Counted from the first letter of the stretch, positions 7,145 to 16,604 are shown. The stretch: 64,000 nt of DNA from CAYTGM01 sp964437365 (GCA_964437365.1 CAYTGM010000025.1:1-64000), one strand, 5' to 3'. Notes: generated from the letters alone by a model not told the origin. Translations and numbers: made by a program.

Positions 7145-8836
7145 ATGAGGTGCCCCAATTGCTCCACAGAAAATCGTGATGATCGGGCCGAGTGTTATCA
7201 CTGCGGCAAAGACCTCACGATGCTGCGCTTGATTGTAAATAAGGCTAAACAGCATTTCAATAACGCAGTCGAGATGACGGAGCGTCAGGAATACTATGAG
7301 GCCCTTGGAGAGCTCGCCACTGCGCTGTCGCTGAACGATCACCTGATCGAGGCTCATGTGCTCAGGGGAAGCCTTCTGGCGCGCATGGACAGGCTTGTGG
7401 AAGCTCGTGAGGCCTGGCAGAAAGCGTTGAATCTGGATCCTCATGCTGCGCGTGCCTCCAAATATCTTCTCGACCTGAGAAGTCTGGAGAAAAGTGCACC
7501 GCTTTTTCAGAAAATGCATTATCTTACATACGGACTAATCGGGGCGATCTGCCTGCTCGTTGTAGTCAGCGGTGCGATGCTGCTCAAGGGTGATACCAGT
7601 GAAGTGGTGCTTAAAGAGAACCCGGCAGAGCAGTTGGCTCAAAAAGGTTGGCGGGCTTTCCAGCAGAATAAACTCAACGAAGCGTCGATCCTCGCTCAAG
7701 AAAGTGAGGAGGTTCCCTCCGGGAGAGCCCTCTCAGCAGCTATCGATGCGAAAATTGATCTGGAAATTCAGATTCTTGATATGATGGCAAGAAACAATAA
7801 TGTGGAGGCAACTCTGGAAAAGGCTGACCAGCTTCTCACCGGACCGCTTGATGAGCAGCAGAAGTCTCAGGTCGAAGAAGTGCGTGTGACTCTTGCGGAC
7901 GAACTCCGTGACGATTTGTTACTTCTTTCTTCCTCAGAAAGTCTAACGGTCGAGCTGGTGGAAAAAGTTGATCGCTGGTTCGATGAGCTCGAGAAAATTG
8001 GCGCGGGGGAATCTTCAGAGACGACACAGCTTAAAGCTAGTATCCGAGGAAAATGGGATGCTCAGCTTCGCGAAGAGCGCGAAAAGCTGAGAGGCTTCGA
8101 ACAGACTTTAGATGGATTTTCCCAGGTATATAATGATATTGAAAATATCTATATGCTTGAAAAGGCTGTCTACTCATCTTCTGTATTCGGCTCAAAGGAC
8201 GATACCTCGGAGGTGGCAGAGGCATCACGACGGTTGCGACTGGAAACACTCAAGGGTGAGATGTTTGAGAAGATTTCGAATCTCGCAGGCAAAGGTGACA
8301 GAGATTCCTTTGAGGCTTACAGGAAAGAATTGAACTCCCTTTTTTCCGTTACAGGAGATATGGAATCGAATGATCTCTTCGAAGATTTAGAAAGCCTGCT
8401 TGAAGAAAAAGAGCGACGGAGCTTGATTGTTGATCTTTATGAGGCCATGGAAGAAGCTGACATTGCAACCGTTCGAGACATCGAAAGTGAAATCGAGTCT
8501 GAAGGGTGGGATATTGCCTCTTCGTTGAGAGAAGAACTCGACGCTTTCTATCAGCAAAAGTCGATAGAATCCTATTATGCTCTTCTCGATGAGGTTGAGA
8601 AGTACGAGGAAGAGGGGTTGAGCGAGGGAGAGGCGAAGAGGGTTCTTCGTCAGTCATCAACGTTTCCGGATCTTCTACCTTCGCGGCTTTGGCAACGAGG
8701 AGAGGAAACGGTGCTCTATATACAAGCTTTAGCCTATCGGTCACTTGGGAGTGAGCAGGACTTTGCTGAAACAATTAACAGGCTTTCGAATGGATATCCG
8801 AATTCGCCTTATCTCTACGAATTTCCTGGGATGTAA
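7145..8836 (+). CDS. Zinc-ribbon, TPR and single-pass membrane protein
   Basis: Protein of 563 residues with unknown function. It opens with a zinc ribbon (MRCPNC, then CYHCG). TPR-like helices follow (about 25-110), then one membrane helix (YLTYGLIGAICLLVVVSGAML, about 124-145). The long, acidic, helix-rich C-terminal region (about 160-563) is rich in Glu/Ser and probably forms repeats or coiled coil outside the membrane. I start at ATG 7145 so that the protein begins at the zinc ribbon. An in-frame TTG at 7079 would add 22 unrelated residues, and neither start has an ideal ribosome site. Similar zinc-ribbon/TPR proteins are common in Planctomycetes-like bacteria. It is a single gene between tRNA-Gly and a terminator. 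Confidence 0.8.
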   Translation: MRCPNCSTENRDDRAECYHCGKDLTMLRLIVNKAKQHFNNAVEMTERQEYYEALGELATALSLNDHLIEAHVLRGSLLARMDRLVEAREAWQKALNLDPHAARASKYLLDLRSLEKSAPLFQKMHYLTYGLIGAICLLVVVSGAMLLKGDTSEVVLKENPAEQLAQKGWRAFQQNKLNEASILAQESEEVPSGRALSAAIDAKIDLEIQILDMMARNNNVEATLEKADQLLTGPLDEQQKSQVEEVRVTLADELRDDLLLLSSSESLTVELVEKVDRWFDELEKIGAGESSETTQLKASIRGKWDAQLREEREKLRGFEQTLDGFSQVYNDIENIYMLEKAVYSSSVFGSKDDTSEVAEASRRLRLETLKGEMFEKISNLAGKGDRDSFEAYRKELNSLFSVTGDMESNDLFEDLESLLEEKERRSLIVDLYEAMEEADIATVRDIESEIESEGWDIASSLREELDAFYQQKSIESYYALLDEVEKYEEEGLSEGEAKRVLRQSSTFPDLLPSRLWQRGEETVLYIQALAYRSLGSEQDFAETINRLSNGYPNSPYLYEFPGM

Positions 8837-8839
8837 AAC

Positions 8840-8875
8840 TCTCCTCCACTGAGATGGTTAGAGGAGAATTTCTTT
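8840..8875 (+). terminator. Probable rho-independent terminator
   Basis: The stem TCTCCTC (8840-8846) / GAGGAGA (8861-8867) has a 14-nt loop and is followed by ATTTCTTT. It follows the stop codon of the zinc-ribbon/TPR gene by three bases. Confidence 0.55.
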
Positions 8876-9974
8876 AAATGATTTCCAGGTAGTCTGGGTC
8901 AGGTAATTCAGGTTGGGGTGCATGTGGTTCAACCTGGTACCAATAAGACACGGATGCGAGATCGTCCTGGAGCGCGAGGTATCGTGGGAGCTTTTCTCTG
9001 GGCTCGCGCCAGCCCAGTGCCTGAATTGTCACTTTCAAATCCTCATGGAATCGGATGGGATCCATAATATGCCATCTATACATGCCGAAGCGACGCCCTG
9101 ATTTTGTCTGGCCGTCTCCTCCAGCGTGTTGATGGAATCCAAGATAGGGTGTGGAATAAGTCTGGTAAGTACCCGGCGGTTGTTCAAAGCACCAGGCTCC
9201 GCCAAAGTAGTCCTCCGTGCCGGTGCCGCAAATCGTAGGGAATTCTTTGTCGCCGTCCATGAAGAACTTGATTTCACCTTCTCCCCACCAGCCGGTGTTA
9301 TTTGTCTGCCAGGCCAGATAGGTCCCGACGTACTGACCCTTGCCTTTTACACCATCAAGAAGAGTGTGGACTTCTTTATAGGGGAGGGGGTTGCTTCTTC
9401 TGAATTGAGCGTGCAGGTACCCAGCATTGTCAGGGACAGGTTCAAGACTATAGCTGATCTGATAGTAAAGTGCACCGATTTCATCAGGCGTCAGGTTCTC
9501 AATCGTTATACGAGCCTTCTTCCTGAAAGGCATCGGCCAGTAGCAGTTTAGCCCACCGGAAGGGTTTACTGCCACGGGAATGCTATTCACATTTGAATGC
9601 TCATTCCAACCCATACAGAAGAAATCGCCCAAGGGAGTTTCGATAGAAGGAGTCTTTTCATCATCCCAATATACCCGAAGAATAAGCTTACGCCAGTTCA
9701 TGAAGTGGGTGGTGATCCAGATATGCTGAATCACCCCCGGTCCTTCTATACTGGCAAGCTCGTATTTCATATTGCCGGTCACAACTATACAAGGAGCTAT
9801 TTTCCATCCCTGACCCAGGTCTCTGGCTGGAGCCTTCCCCGGGCCTTCTATGGCCTTACCACCTTCACCTTTGGCTCCGGAGGTATTTTCAGCACTGATC
9901 GATCTTGTCTGGGCATCAGTTACAAGTGAGATCGAACCGAGGCCAAAGTTGAAACCGTTGGGATGAGAATTCAC
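8874..9974 (-). CDS. Glycoside hydrolase family 172 protein (DUF2961)
   Basis: Member of the DUF2961 family, now GH172, which contains alpha-D-fructofuranosidases, difructose anhydride-forming enzymes and exo-D-arabinofuranosidases. The 366-residue length fits a single-domain member with a double jelly-roll fold. The conserved acidic blocks WWGEGE (229-234) and GTGTEDYFGGAW (250-261) hold the candidate catalytic glutamates. There is no signal peptide. The gene lies 16 bp after the GH38 alpha-mannosidase gene and is probably co-transcribed with it. D-Arabinan or arabinomannan-like oligosaccharides and fructans are both possible substrates. The GH38 partner slightly favours the former, but that is inference. 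Confidence 0.88.
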   Translation of the reverse strand: MNSHPNGFNFGLGSISLVTDAQTRSISAENTSGAKGEGGKAIEGPGKAPARDLGQGWKIAPCIVVTGNMKYELASIEGPGVIQHIWITTHFMNWRKLILRVYWDDEKTPSIETPLGDFFCMGWNEHSNVNSIPVAVNPSGGLNCYWPMPFRKKARITIENLTPDEIGALYYQISYSLEPVPDNAGYLHAQFRRSNPLPYKEVHTLLDGVKGKGQYVGTYLAWQTNNTGWWGEGEIKFFMDGDKEFPTICGTGTEDYFGGAWCFEQPPGTYQTYSTPYLGFHQHAGGDGQTKSGRRFGMYRWHIMDPIRFHEDLKVTIQALGWREPREKLPRYLALQDDLASVSYWYQVEPHAPQPELPDPDYLEII

Positions 9975-9990
9975 GAATGAGCTCCTGTAT

Positions 9991-12702
9991 TTACTTCGTC
10001 AAACGAAGTGTCATGATCTGTTTCTTGGTCAGGCTGATGGTTATTGAGTTGCCTTTGATGGCCTGCTTTGAATCTCCGACTGGGTTACTTTCAAAGTCAA
10101 CCATCTCAACGTTCTTCAAACCAGTGGCAAAGTCTCCAAGGTTGATCGTTGAGTCGATCTTCCAGGGTTCAGGGTTGAAGAGTCTAAGCTCGTATCCGTC
10201 CCCTGCCTTGTAGAAGCTGGTGACAACTGCATCTCCTTCAACATCAATCAGACTGCCGGAAGTGGGAAGGGCCTTTTTCTGACGGTGAATTTCCTGATCC
10301 TCTTTGACTATATAGACGCTTCGGAGAGTTCCTTCAAGAAGCTGTGCGTCTCTGTACAGCTCTCTTCGATTAAATGATTTCACAATGGGCTTGATCAGAT
10401 AGCTGAAGCTTTGTGGTCCCAGAATCTGACCATCAGGTTCTCCGTTTGTATTTACTGTGCGCCTCGTGCTTCTGTAGAGCGTAAGAGCCACAGGTTTATT
10501 CTCAAGGTCTCTGACGCAAGTTTCCATCAGGCCTGTACTTATAACGGCGAGTCCTCGTTTGCCATCATTGACGACACAGAAGTTCTGCTGGGGTACCGTT
10601 TCCACCTGAAGTTCCATGTATTCATGGTTCTGAGGGTCGAGCTCAATATCTCTTTCAACGACGTCAAAGGGTGTGTCGGTAAAGTAAGTTTTTGCAGAAC
10701 ATCCGGTGGCAGCCTGCATCCGAACGCGGTGGTCTTTCGCGTTGTTGTTAATATCAGTCTTTACTTCGACATAATCTGTACCTGGACGAAGTGATACGTA
10801 GCTGTCTATCACGAGAGGAACTCGTCTTTCTGATCGGCGCATCGACTGGAAATCAAAGTCTTCGGGAATATTCATTGTCGTGCGGATACGGAACGTTGAA
10901 ACCATCGGACCGTTCTCAATCAGTGCAACATCACTGGCTGCCGCAGTTGAGTAAATTTTCTGATCGTTGACAGCAACTCCATGAAACCAGCCATCTCCAA
11001 TGTCTGCACGGTCTTCAAAGACGAGTACATCCGAATAAACTTCCCCATTGCGTTTGTCTTTGATTGTTAAAGTACCATTGTTTTCAATTCGGACGTATAG
11101 ATCTTCATTCTCCATGGCTCTTTCAGAGACAGCGAGACCCTTATCCTCTGGGTGGCGTGTTGGAATGTTCTCTTCACCGGGTTTAATCGTGAATGTTTGA
11201 TATCCGGTGGCAGGTATCTCGACGGGAAGGCTCACGCCAATTTCATGAACCTTGTAAGGTTCAGGAAACTTCGCATCCCAAATTCGAAAGCGAAGTCGGT
11301 CTGCGTGCTGACTTGTCCTCTGGTAGGGGACTTCCTTGCCGTTTGAGTCGAATATACGGAAAGCTGGTTTCGGCTCAAAACCGAAGAATTCTCCAAACTT
11401 GGGATAATCTTCAGGTATCTCAAGAGTAAACTCTGCCGTACCTTTGTACGCACTTGTCAAAGGATTGAAGACTGTCATTCTTACTTCCTTGTCTTCAATG
11501 TCACCTTCAATGGAAGCGGCCACTTTCTTCGTTGCGTCTATCGTGATTCGGTCTGCAATTTCTCTGCTCTGATCGAACCTGTATATCATATCCTTGTGAA
11601 CCTGATCAATGCTGCAACCACAGATAGAGTCGTGTGGATGGTTCTGAATCAGGGTTTTCCAGGCAACATTCAGGTAGCCATGAGGGTATGAGCGATCAAG
11701 AGCGAGCTCCGCAAGGATGCCTGTTGGTTCAGCCCATTGTGTCAAGAGTGACTGGCAGAGTGTATTCTGTTGTTTAATCCAAACGCGACTGGATAGTACA
11801 CCGTGAATCTGGTGAGATGATTCTTTAAAGACTTTACCAGGCTCTCTGAGCTCACCCTCAAACCGAGTCGTAATGCGATCACGCTGTGAGAGAAGCTCTT
11901 TCGCATAATCATCAAGACTTCCGTGGGTAATCTCGACACCATCCTGTTCTTTTCCTAAGCGATCACTGATGACTTCGTATAGCTGCTGGTCCCATTCCTG
12001 GTGATCTCCGCCGTCGAAAAGCAAAAGAGTGTCTATTTCCGTGTTGTCAGATTCTGATTTCAAATATTCGGTCAGCTTCTTTTCTTTGTCATCGCGGTCG
12101 AATCTAACCTCGAATTTATCTCCATCACGCACAGCAAAGGTGAAATCACAGTACCCATAATTAGCAAATTTAAAGGCGACCGTTTCCGTATCATCCGCGC
12201 CTTTCCAAACCAGGTTGCGTTTGCCAAACAGATTAAGGCCTCTCCAAAGGAGTGCTGTTTCGATGCCGAAACCTTTGAAGATTTGTGGCATTTGACTGAT
12301 ATGACCGAAGAGGTCGCAGATAAATCCGGCGTTGGAAGGCTCGGTTCCATAACTCCTCGCTGTTTCTCGACCCTGACGGATATTACGTATATGCGATTCA
12401 CCAGAGATCAGGAATTCATCGGGGAGAACATACCAGGGTCCGATCACCAGCTTTCCCTCTTTAGCAAACCTTTTGATCTGCTCTTCTCTCTCGGGGCGAA
12501 TCTCCAGGTAGTCCTCGAGAATAATTGCCTGACCGTCCGTGGTAAAGGGCCCCTTCAGTCGGCCGTCCTCCAGGCCATCAAGGACCCGATCGAGTAACTG
12601 GACCAGTCGGAATCTGTAGTATTGAAAAGACTCATACCATTCTCTATCCCAGTGCGTGCTCAGGACATAAATGGCTTTTCTCGTTTGAATATCTGTGCTC
12701 AT
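9991..12702 (-). CDS. Alpha-mannosidase, glycoside hydrolase family 38
   Basis: Retaining alpha-mannosidase of 903 residues, normal for bacterial GH38. The N-terminal catalytic domain carries the zinc ligands in STHWDREW (H17, D19). The nucleophile is Asp130 in FICDLFGH, and a further zinc-site segment NHPHDSICG lies near residue 350. A middle three-helix domain and a large C-terminal beta domain follow. No signal peptide is visible, so it probably trims imported mannosides in the cytoplasm. It is the first gene of a leftward pair with GH172. Its start faces the rightward sugar genes across a 369-bp region with two LacI/CcpA-type operators, which suggests coordinated induction of both arms. 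Confidence 0.95.
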   Translation of the reverse strand: MSTDIQTRKAIYVLSTHWDREWYESFQYYRFRLVQLLDRVLDGLEDGRLKGPFTTDGQAIILEDYLEIRPEREEQIKRFAKEGKLVIGPWYVLPDEFLISGESHIRNIRQGRETARSYGTEPSNAGFICDLFGHISQMPQIFKGFGIETALLWRGLNLFGKRNLVWKGADDTETVAFKFANYGYCDFTFAVRDGDKFEVRFDRDDKEKKLTEYLKSESDNTEIDTLLLFDGGDHQEWDQQLYEVISDRLGKEQDGVEITHGSLDDYAKELLSQRDRITTRFEGELREPGKVFKESSHQIHGVLSSRVWIKQQNTLCQSLLTQWAEPTGILAELALDRSYPHGYLNVAWKTLIQNHPHDSICGCSIDQVHKDMIYRFDQSREIADRITIDATKKVAASIEGDIEDKEVRMTVFNPLTSAYKGTAEFTLEIPEDYPKFGEFFGFEPKPAFRIFDSNGKEVPYQRTSQHADRLRFRIWDAKFPEPYKVHEIGVSLPVEIPATGYQTFTIKPGEENIPTRHPEDKGLAVSERAMENEDLYVRIENNGTLTIKDKRNGEVYSDVLVFEDRADIGDGWFHGVAVNDQKIYSTAAASDVALIENGPMVSTFRIRTTMNIPEDFDFQSMRRSERRVPLVIDSYVSLRPGTDYVEVKTDINNNAKDHRVRMQAATGCSAKTYFTDTPFDVVERDIELDPQNHEYMELQVETVPQQNFCVVNDGKRGLAVISTGLMETCVRDLENKPVALTLYRSTRRTVNTNGEPDGQILGPQSFSYLIKPIVKSFNRRELYRDAQLLEGTLRSVYIVKEDQEIHRQKKALPTSGSLIDVEGDAVVTSFYKAGDGYELRLFNPEPWKIDSTINLGDFATGLKNVEMVDFESNPVGDSKQAIKGNSITISLTKKQIMTLRLTK

Positions 12703-12946
12703 GGATCATCCTCAATATTGTGTTTGTATCATCTGCAGCAACGAATGACGGTCTAAAGGCGCGACGCAACCCGGGATTTCAGTTTGCTGTTTTGTAGTAG
12801 GCCTCTCGCACCCAGGCCCAGGTTTGAGACTCGTCACTCTTTCCTGTTTCCCTTCTTTTCATGAGGAAATTCTCAACACCTGGTGAGTGATATTCCTCAA
12901 ATTGTGAGGAGCTTTCATGGAGTCCGCTGGTCATTGCAAATGAAAT

Positions 12947-12962
12947 TTGGAATCGTTTACAT
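12947..12962. promoter_or_regulatory. LacI/CcpA-type operator, site 2
   Basis: TTGGAATCGTTTACAT matches TTGNAANCGNTTNCAA at all fixed positions except the last base. Its centre is exactly 70 bp from the centre of site 3, close to seven helical turns. That is compatible with two repressor dimers on one DNA face or with looping. The segment AATCGTTTACATG is repeated exactly, on the other strand, at the site near 40606. Confidence 0.65.
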
Positions 12963-13016
12963 GATGAGGGAGAATTTACTTGAAATCAGGCCCATAATGA
13001 AGAGTTTGGAGCGACG

Positions 13017-13032
13017 TTGGAAACGTTTGCAA
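13017..13032. promoter_or_regulatory. LacI/CcpA-type operator, site 3
   Basis: TTGGAAACGTTTGCAA is a full match to TTGNAANCGNTTNCAA and an almost perfect 16-bp palindrome (one mismatched pair). It ends 40 bp before the start of the rightward GH-A gene. This position would block transcription if it were bound. Confidence 0.7.
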
Positions 13033-13071
13033 AAAACTAAGAAATTTCTTTGTCGGGGAGAGTCCTAAACC

Positions 13072-14790
13072 TTGAATTTCAACCAGAACTGCCAGCTTGT
13101 CCTCATGTCCATTCTCCTGGTTTTCGTGTCATGTCCCTCTTTCGCTCAGAAGCTGACTCGCCAGGATATGAAATGTCTGACGGTCCCCATGTACTACCCA
13201 GGAGCAGGCATTCGGTTCAACAAGCGCATCGCCGACGACACTGATTACCTGAACCCAGACATGCTGCGGATGGAGTTTATCGCTGAACTCGACGGGTCGG
13301 AATCCATCAATTATCCTGCCTATGATTACATTGTCGATCAGGCGGGGGAGAGAGGCCTCAAAATACTTGGCCTCATTGATTACGCCAGCCAACCAATCCC
13401 TGAAAATGAAGATACCTCTTACTGGGGAACTGAAGCCTTTCGCGAGGCTTTCGTCTCTCGGACAATTGAAATCGTCGAACATTATCACGATCGCGAGCAT
13501 CCCATCAAGCACTGGGAGGTCTGGAACGAGCCCGACCTCTCGCTGCCAGAGTTCGATGTGAGAATCGAGCCAGAACCTTACGCGGAAATACTGATCGAGT
13601 GCTATGATGCCATCAAAGCAATTGATCCGGAGGCGATGGTCATCTTCGGAGGGATTTCTCCCAAAGGGTTTGAATATACATCAAACTATCTGGAGGAAGT
13701 ATATGATACCCAGGCTATGAAGGATTACAAACTGGCGAACGGTTATTCCCCCTTCGATGCAGTGGGAGCTCATCCATATCCCGAAATATTCTCCGACCCA
13801 ACACCAGCTCTGGGGAATATACTCAACAATGAAATCAAAGCTGTCATGAATGCAAATGGTGACGCCGAGATGAAAGTATGGCTCACTGAAATGGGCTGGA
13901 GCAGTTTCTTTGTGACAGAAGGAGCGCAGGCTTTCTATCTGACAGATTCATTCTTCGCTATGGATACGCTGGTCGACCCTGAAAACCCTCAGCTTGGTCC
14001 GTATATAGAGAAGTACTTCTGGTTTCAATACGAAGACTTCAGCGAAGTCGATAAGTGGGGGCTATGGACACAAGGTATGGGAACAAAGAAACCCACATAT
14101 AATGCCTTTTTGAACTTAACTGATGCTGGGCCCGAGCCCCCTCCAGATTCTACAGAGCCAGGAGATCAGGCACCTGTTTGGAATGTGTATACAGATGGTC
14201 CACTGGAGTACCAGGTTTCAAATAATGATCTGGTGCAAGGGATGACTCCACAGATTATTTCCGGCGCATTTCACCCGGCAAATGTAGGCAGTCCAGCACT
14301 TTTGACCGATGGACAATTCAATTCAAATGGTGCCAGTCTCGTTCTTGCTGATTTCGCATATCCCTCTCTTCACGTCAGGTTTGAATTTTCAGAGCCTGTG
14401 TTGATCAACTCCATTCGTTCTTTCGCTGCTCATCAGGGTGATACGGGTAACCGGGCCTTCCAGAACCTTGATGTTATCATCAATGGTGAACTTGCAGTCG
14501 AGGGAGTAACTTCAGGAAATTTTGGACAGAAATCTCAAGGAGACTTTGCTTCCTCCGTTGTCAGCTGGGAAGACGATTCCGGCGTTGTTGCTACCGGTGT
14601 CACCTCGCTGGAGATCCGCTACTGGTGCGTCAGCACCTTCGATATAGACTTTCGTGATCAATGGTCGCCTATTACAGATCCTCAGCTGGATCAGGATGGT
14701 AATGACCGCGCCTACATGGGAAGCATCATCAAAGAGATTGACGTCTTGGGCGAAGTTGCTGAATATACAGACTACTGGACCGTTTACTAG
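13072..14790 (+). CDS. Secreted clan GH-A glycoside hydrolase with C-terminal beta domain
   Basis: Secreted hydrolase of 572 residues. A signal peptide (hydrophobic LVLMSILLVFVS, cleavage near SFAQ|KL) is followed by a cellulase-superfamily (beta/alpha)8 domain (about 30-350). The acid/base Glu153 is in WEVWNEPD and the nucleophile Glu273 in WLTEMGWSS, the arrangement of GH39/GH5-like clan GH-A enzymes. A Pro-rich linker (about 355-368) joins a C-terminal beta-rich, discoidin-like domain that may bind carbohydrate. Translation appears to start at TTG 13072, 11 bases after GGGGAG. A later ATG at 13105 would shorten the signal peptide and lacks a ribosome site. It is the first gene of the rightward sugar operon. 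The family and substrate (mannan, arabinan or other) are unresolved. Confidence 0.8.
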   Translation: MNFNQNCQLVLMSILLVFVSCPSFAQKLTRQDMKCLTVPMYYPGAGIRFNKRIADDTDYLNPDMLRMEFIAELDGSESINYPAYDYIVDQAGERGLKILGLIDYASQPIPENEDTSYWGTEAFREAFVSRTIEIVEHYHDREHPIKHWEVWNEPDLSLPEFDVRIEPEPYAEILIECYDAIKAIDPEAMVIFGGISPKGFEYTSNYLEEVYDTQAMKDYKLANGYSPFDAVGAHPYPEIFSDPTPALGNILNNEIKAVMNANGDAEMKVWLTEMGWSSFFVTEGAQAFYLTDSFFAMDTLVDPENPQLGPYIEKYFWFQYEDFSEVDKWGLWTQGMGTKKPTYNAFLNLTDAGPEPPPDSTEPGDQAPVWNVYTDGPLEYQVSNNDLVQGMTPQIISGAFHPANVGSPALLTDGQFNSNGASLVLADFAYPSLHVRFEFSEPVLINSIRSFAAHQGDTGNRAFQNLDVIINGELAVEGVTSGNFGQKSQGDFASSVVSWEDDSGVVATGVTSLEIRYWCVSTFDIDFRDQWSPITDPQLDQDGNDRAYMGSIIKEIDVLGEVAEYTDYWTVY

Positions 14791-14817
14791 ATTAACTGAT
14801 CTACAGGGTATTGATGA

Positions 14818-15957
14818 ATGAGTGATGCAGCAAAAAGTATTATTATTTCAGGTCATATTTGCCTGGATCTGATTCCATCTATTAAGGTGAAGAAGAACAG
14901 TTTAGAGGAACTTCTCGAACCTGGAAAGCTGCTCAATGTTGGAGGAGCAACGATTGCCACCGGTGGCGCCGTTGCTAATACAGGGCTTGCGCTACACAAG
15001 TTAGGTGTTCCTGTGCGCTTGATGGGCAAGGTGGGGGACGACCCATTTGGTGAAGTCATCATCTCCATTCTCAATGATCACAATCCTGAATTGGCAAAGT
15101 CCATGGTCGTGGATCAGAAGAGCGACACCTCTTATACGTTGGTGATCAGTCCACCAGGTATAGACAGGGTTTTCCTGCATTGTCCGGGAGCCAATGACAC
15201 ATTTTCATCCAAAGATTTGATGAATATCGATCTCGATCATGTAGGGATTTTCCATTTTGGGTATCCTCCGCTCATGAAAGAAATCTACCAGAACGAAGGC
15301 GAGGAATTGAAGAAGATTTTCTCGAGGGTGAATTCTACGCTAAGAAGTCTGGATATGTCTATGCCCGACCCCGATTCGGAGTCAGGAAAGCTGGACTGGA
15401 CTCGATTTTTGAAAAACGTTCTTCCTGAAGTAGATCTCTTCCTTCCCAGCTACGATGAGATTTCATACATGCTATATAAGAAAGTAAAGCCGCTCTCACT
15501 TGACAATGCACGGGGAATTGCTGAAGAACTCCTTGGCTATGGAGTCGGTGTCGTTGTCCTGAAGCTCGGTGACGAAGGCCTGTATATGAAGACGTCAGCT
15601 GATCCAAAGCAGATTGATCGTCTGAAAATCTGCAATTGCGATTCTTCTTCATGGCTTGATAAAGAACTCTGGACGCCCTGCTTTCAGGTTGAAATGGTTG
15701 GGGCGACCGGCGCAGGAGATACAACGATTGCTGGTGTTCTAGCTTCTCTTTCTAAGGGTAACGGACCTGGAGAATGTCTTCGCTATGCGACAGCTGTTGG
15801 TGCTTGTGCCTGTGAAGCTCCAGACGCAACCTCAGGCATTCCCACCGGAAAAGAGCTTGATGAAAGACTGAGCAGATCATGGAGCAAGTGTGAAGGAAGT
15901 ATCAAACCTTCAACAGGAACTCAAGATGTGAAAACAGGTGTCTGGCTGCTGAAATAG
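14818..15957 (+). CDS. PfkB-family carbohydrate kinase
   Basis: ATP-dependent sugar kinase of the ribokinase/fructokinase family, 379 residues. Visible signatures are the Gly-rich GGAVANTGLALHKLG block (49-63), GKVGDDPFG (70-78) and the anion-hole motif GATGAGDTT with catalytic Asp301. The enzyme is somewhat longer than ribokinase because of an insert around 260-285. It starts 27 bp after the GH-A stop and precedes a D-lyxose/mannose isomerase gene, so fructose is an attractive substrate: mannose to fructose to fructose 6-phosphate. Other ketoses such as xylulose cannot be excluded. Cytoplasmic. Confidence 0.88.
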   Translation: MSDAAKSIIISGHICLDLIPSIKVKKNSLEELLEPGKLLNVGGATIATGGAVANTGLALHKLGVPVRLMGKVGDDPFGEVIISILNDHNPELAKSMVVDQKSDTSYTLVISPPGIDRVFLHCPGANDTFSSKDLMNIDLDHVGIFHFGYPPLMKEIYQNEGEELKKIFSRVNSTLRSLDMSMPDPDSESGKLDWTRFLKNVLPEVDLFLPSYDEISYMLYKKVKPLSLDNARGIAEELLGYGVGVVVLKLGDEGLYMKTSADPKQIDRLKICNCDSSSWLDKELWTPCFQVEMVGATGAGDTTIAGVLASLSKGNGPGECLRYATAVGACACEAPDATSGIPTGKELDERLSRSWSKCEGSIKPSTGTQDVKTGVWLLK

Positions 15958-15995
15958 CCGCGCCTTAGAATCTATACGAAAGATGGTGAATAAAT

Positions 15996-16604
15996 ATGAA
16001 ACGCAGCGAAGTGATAAAAGCACAAAATCGTTCGGCAAAACAGCTTAAAGCAGCTGGTATCGTTCTCTCTAAAGATGAGAAGTCTCAGATCGAGGTGGCA
16101 GACTTTGGCTTGAATGAACTCGAAACGACAGGACTTCAAATTGTGGTCTATGAAAATAATGATCGGTATTGTGCGAAAGAACTTATCATGTTCCCTAAGC
16201 AGACATGCCCCGAACACCTGCATCCTCCGGTAGGTGATGATCCCGGTAAACGTGAAACCTTCAGGTGCCGTGCTGGAAAAGTGTACCTCTATGTCGATGG
16301 GGAAAGTGCTAAAAAGCCCAAGGCGAAAGCGCCAAAAGAAGGCGTCTATACCGTATTCAATGAGGTTGAGCTCAAACCTGGAGAGCAGTACACGATCGAA
16401 CCTGGCATTAAACACTGGTTTCAGGCTGGACCGAAAGGCGCCATCGTATCTGAATTTTCCACGACCAGTCGTGACGAAGCAGATATCTTCAGCGATCCAC
16501 GCATCCAGAGAATTCCTGAAATAGAAGAGGATAAGCCCTCTAAGAAGAAAGTTAAGAAGAAGACTGCTTCCAAAAAGGCAGCAAAGAAAAAGTCTAAGAA
16601 GTAA
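15996..16604 (+). CDS. Cupin D-lyxose/D-mannose isomerase with lysine-rich tail
   Basis: Cupin-fold aldose-ketose isomerase like bacterial D-lyxose isomerase. These enzymes interconvert D-lyxose and D-xylulose and often D-mannose and D-fructose. The metal-binding set is visible: EHLHPP (H74, H76), Glu87 in KRETF and His140 in IKHWF. The core (1-175) matches the family length. After residue 180 comes an unusual tail of about 22 residues with 13 lysines plus Ala/Ser/Thr, like histone H1 or AlgP-type basic tails. The gene lies 38 bp after the kinase gene and 26 bp before the mutarotase-like gene, so it is very probably in the same operon. The context supports use of mannose released by GH38. Confidence 0.86.
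   Translation: MKRSEVIKAQNRSAKQLKAAGIVLSKDEKSQIEVADFGLNELETTGLQIVVYENNDRYCAKELIMFPKQTCPEHLHPPVGDDPGKRETFRCRAGKVYLYVDGESAKKPKAKAPKEGVYTVFNEVELKPGEQYTIEPGIKHWFQAGPKGAIVSEFSTTSRDEADIFSDPRIQRIPEIEEDKPSKKKVKKKTASKKAAKKKSKK

Larger units (their letters stand above)
12703..13071. promoter_or_regulatory. Divergent promoter region of the sugar locus
   Basis: A 369-bp region between divergent genes (GH38 leftward, GH-A hydrolase rightward). It contains the two operators at 12947-12962 and 13017-13032, closer to the rightward gene. No gene is seen in it; a 61-codon reading frame at 12883 overlaps the operators and resembles no family. Exact promoters cannot be placed with confidence. Confidence 0.6.

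Noticed and set aside
12883..13068. 61-codon frame across the two operators
   Set aside because: It overlaps strong regulatory palindromes, has no ribosome site and resembles no family.
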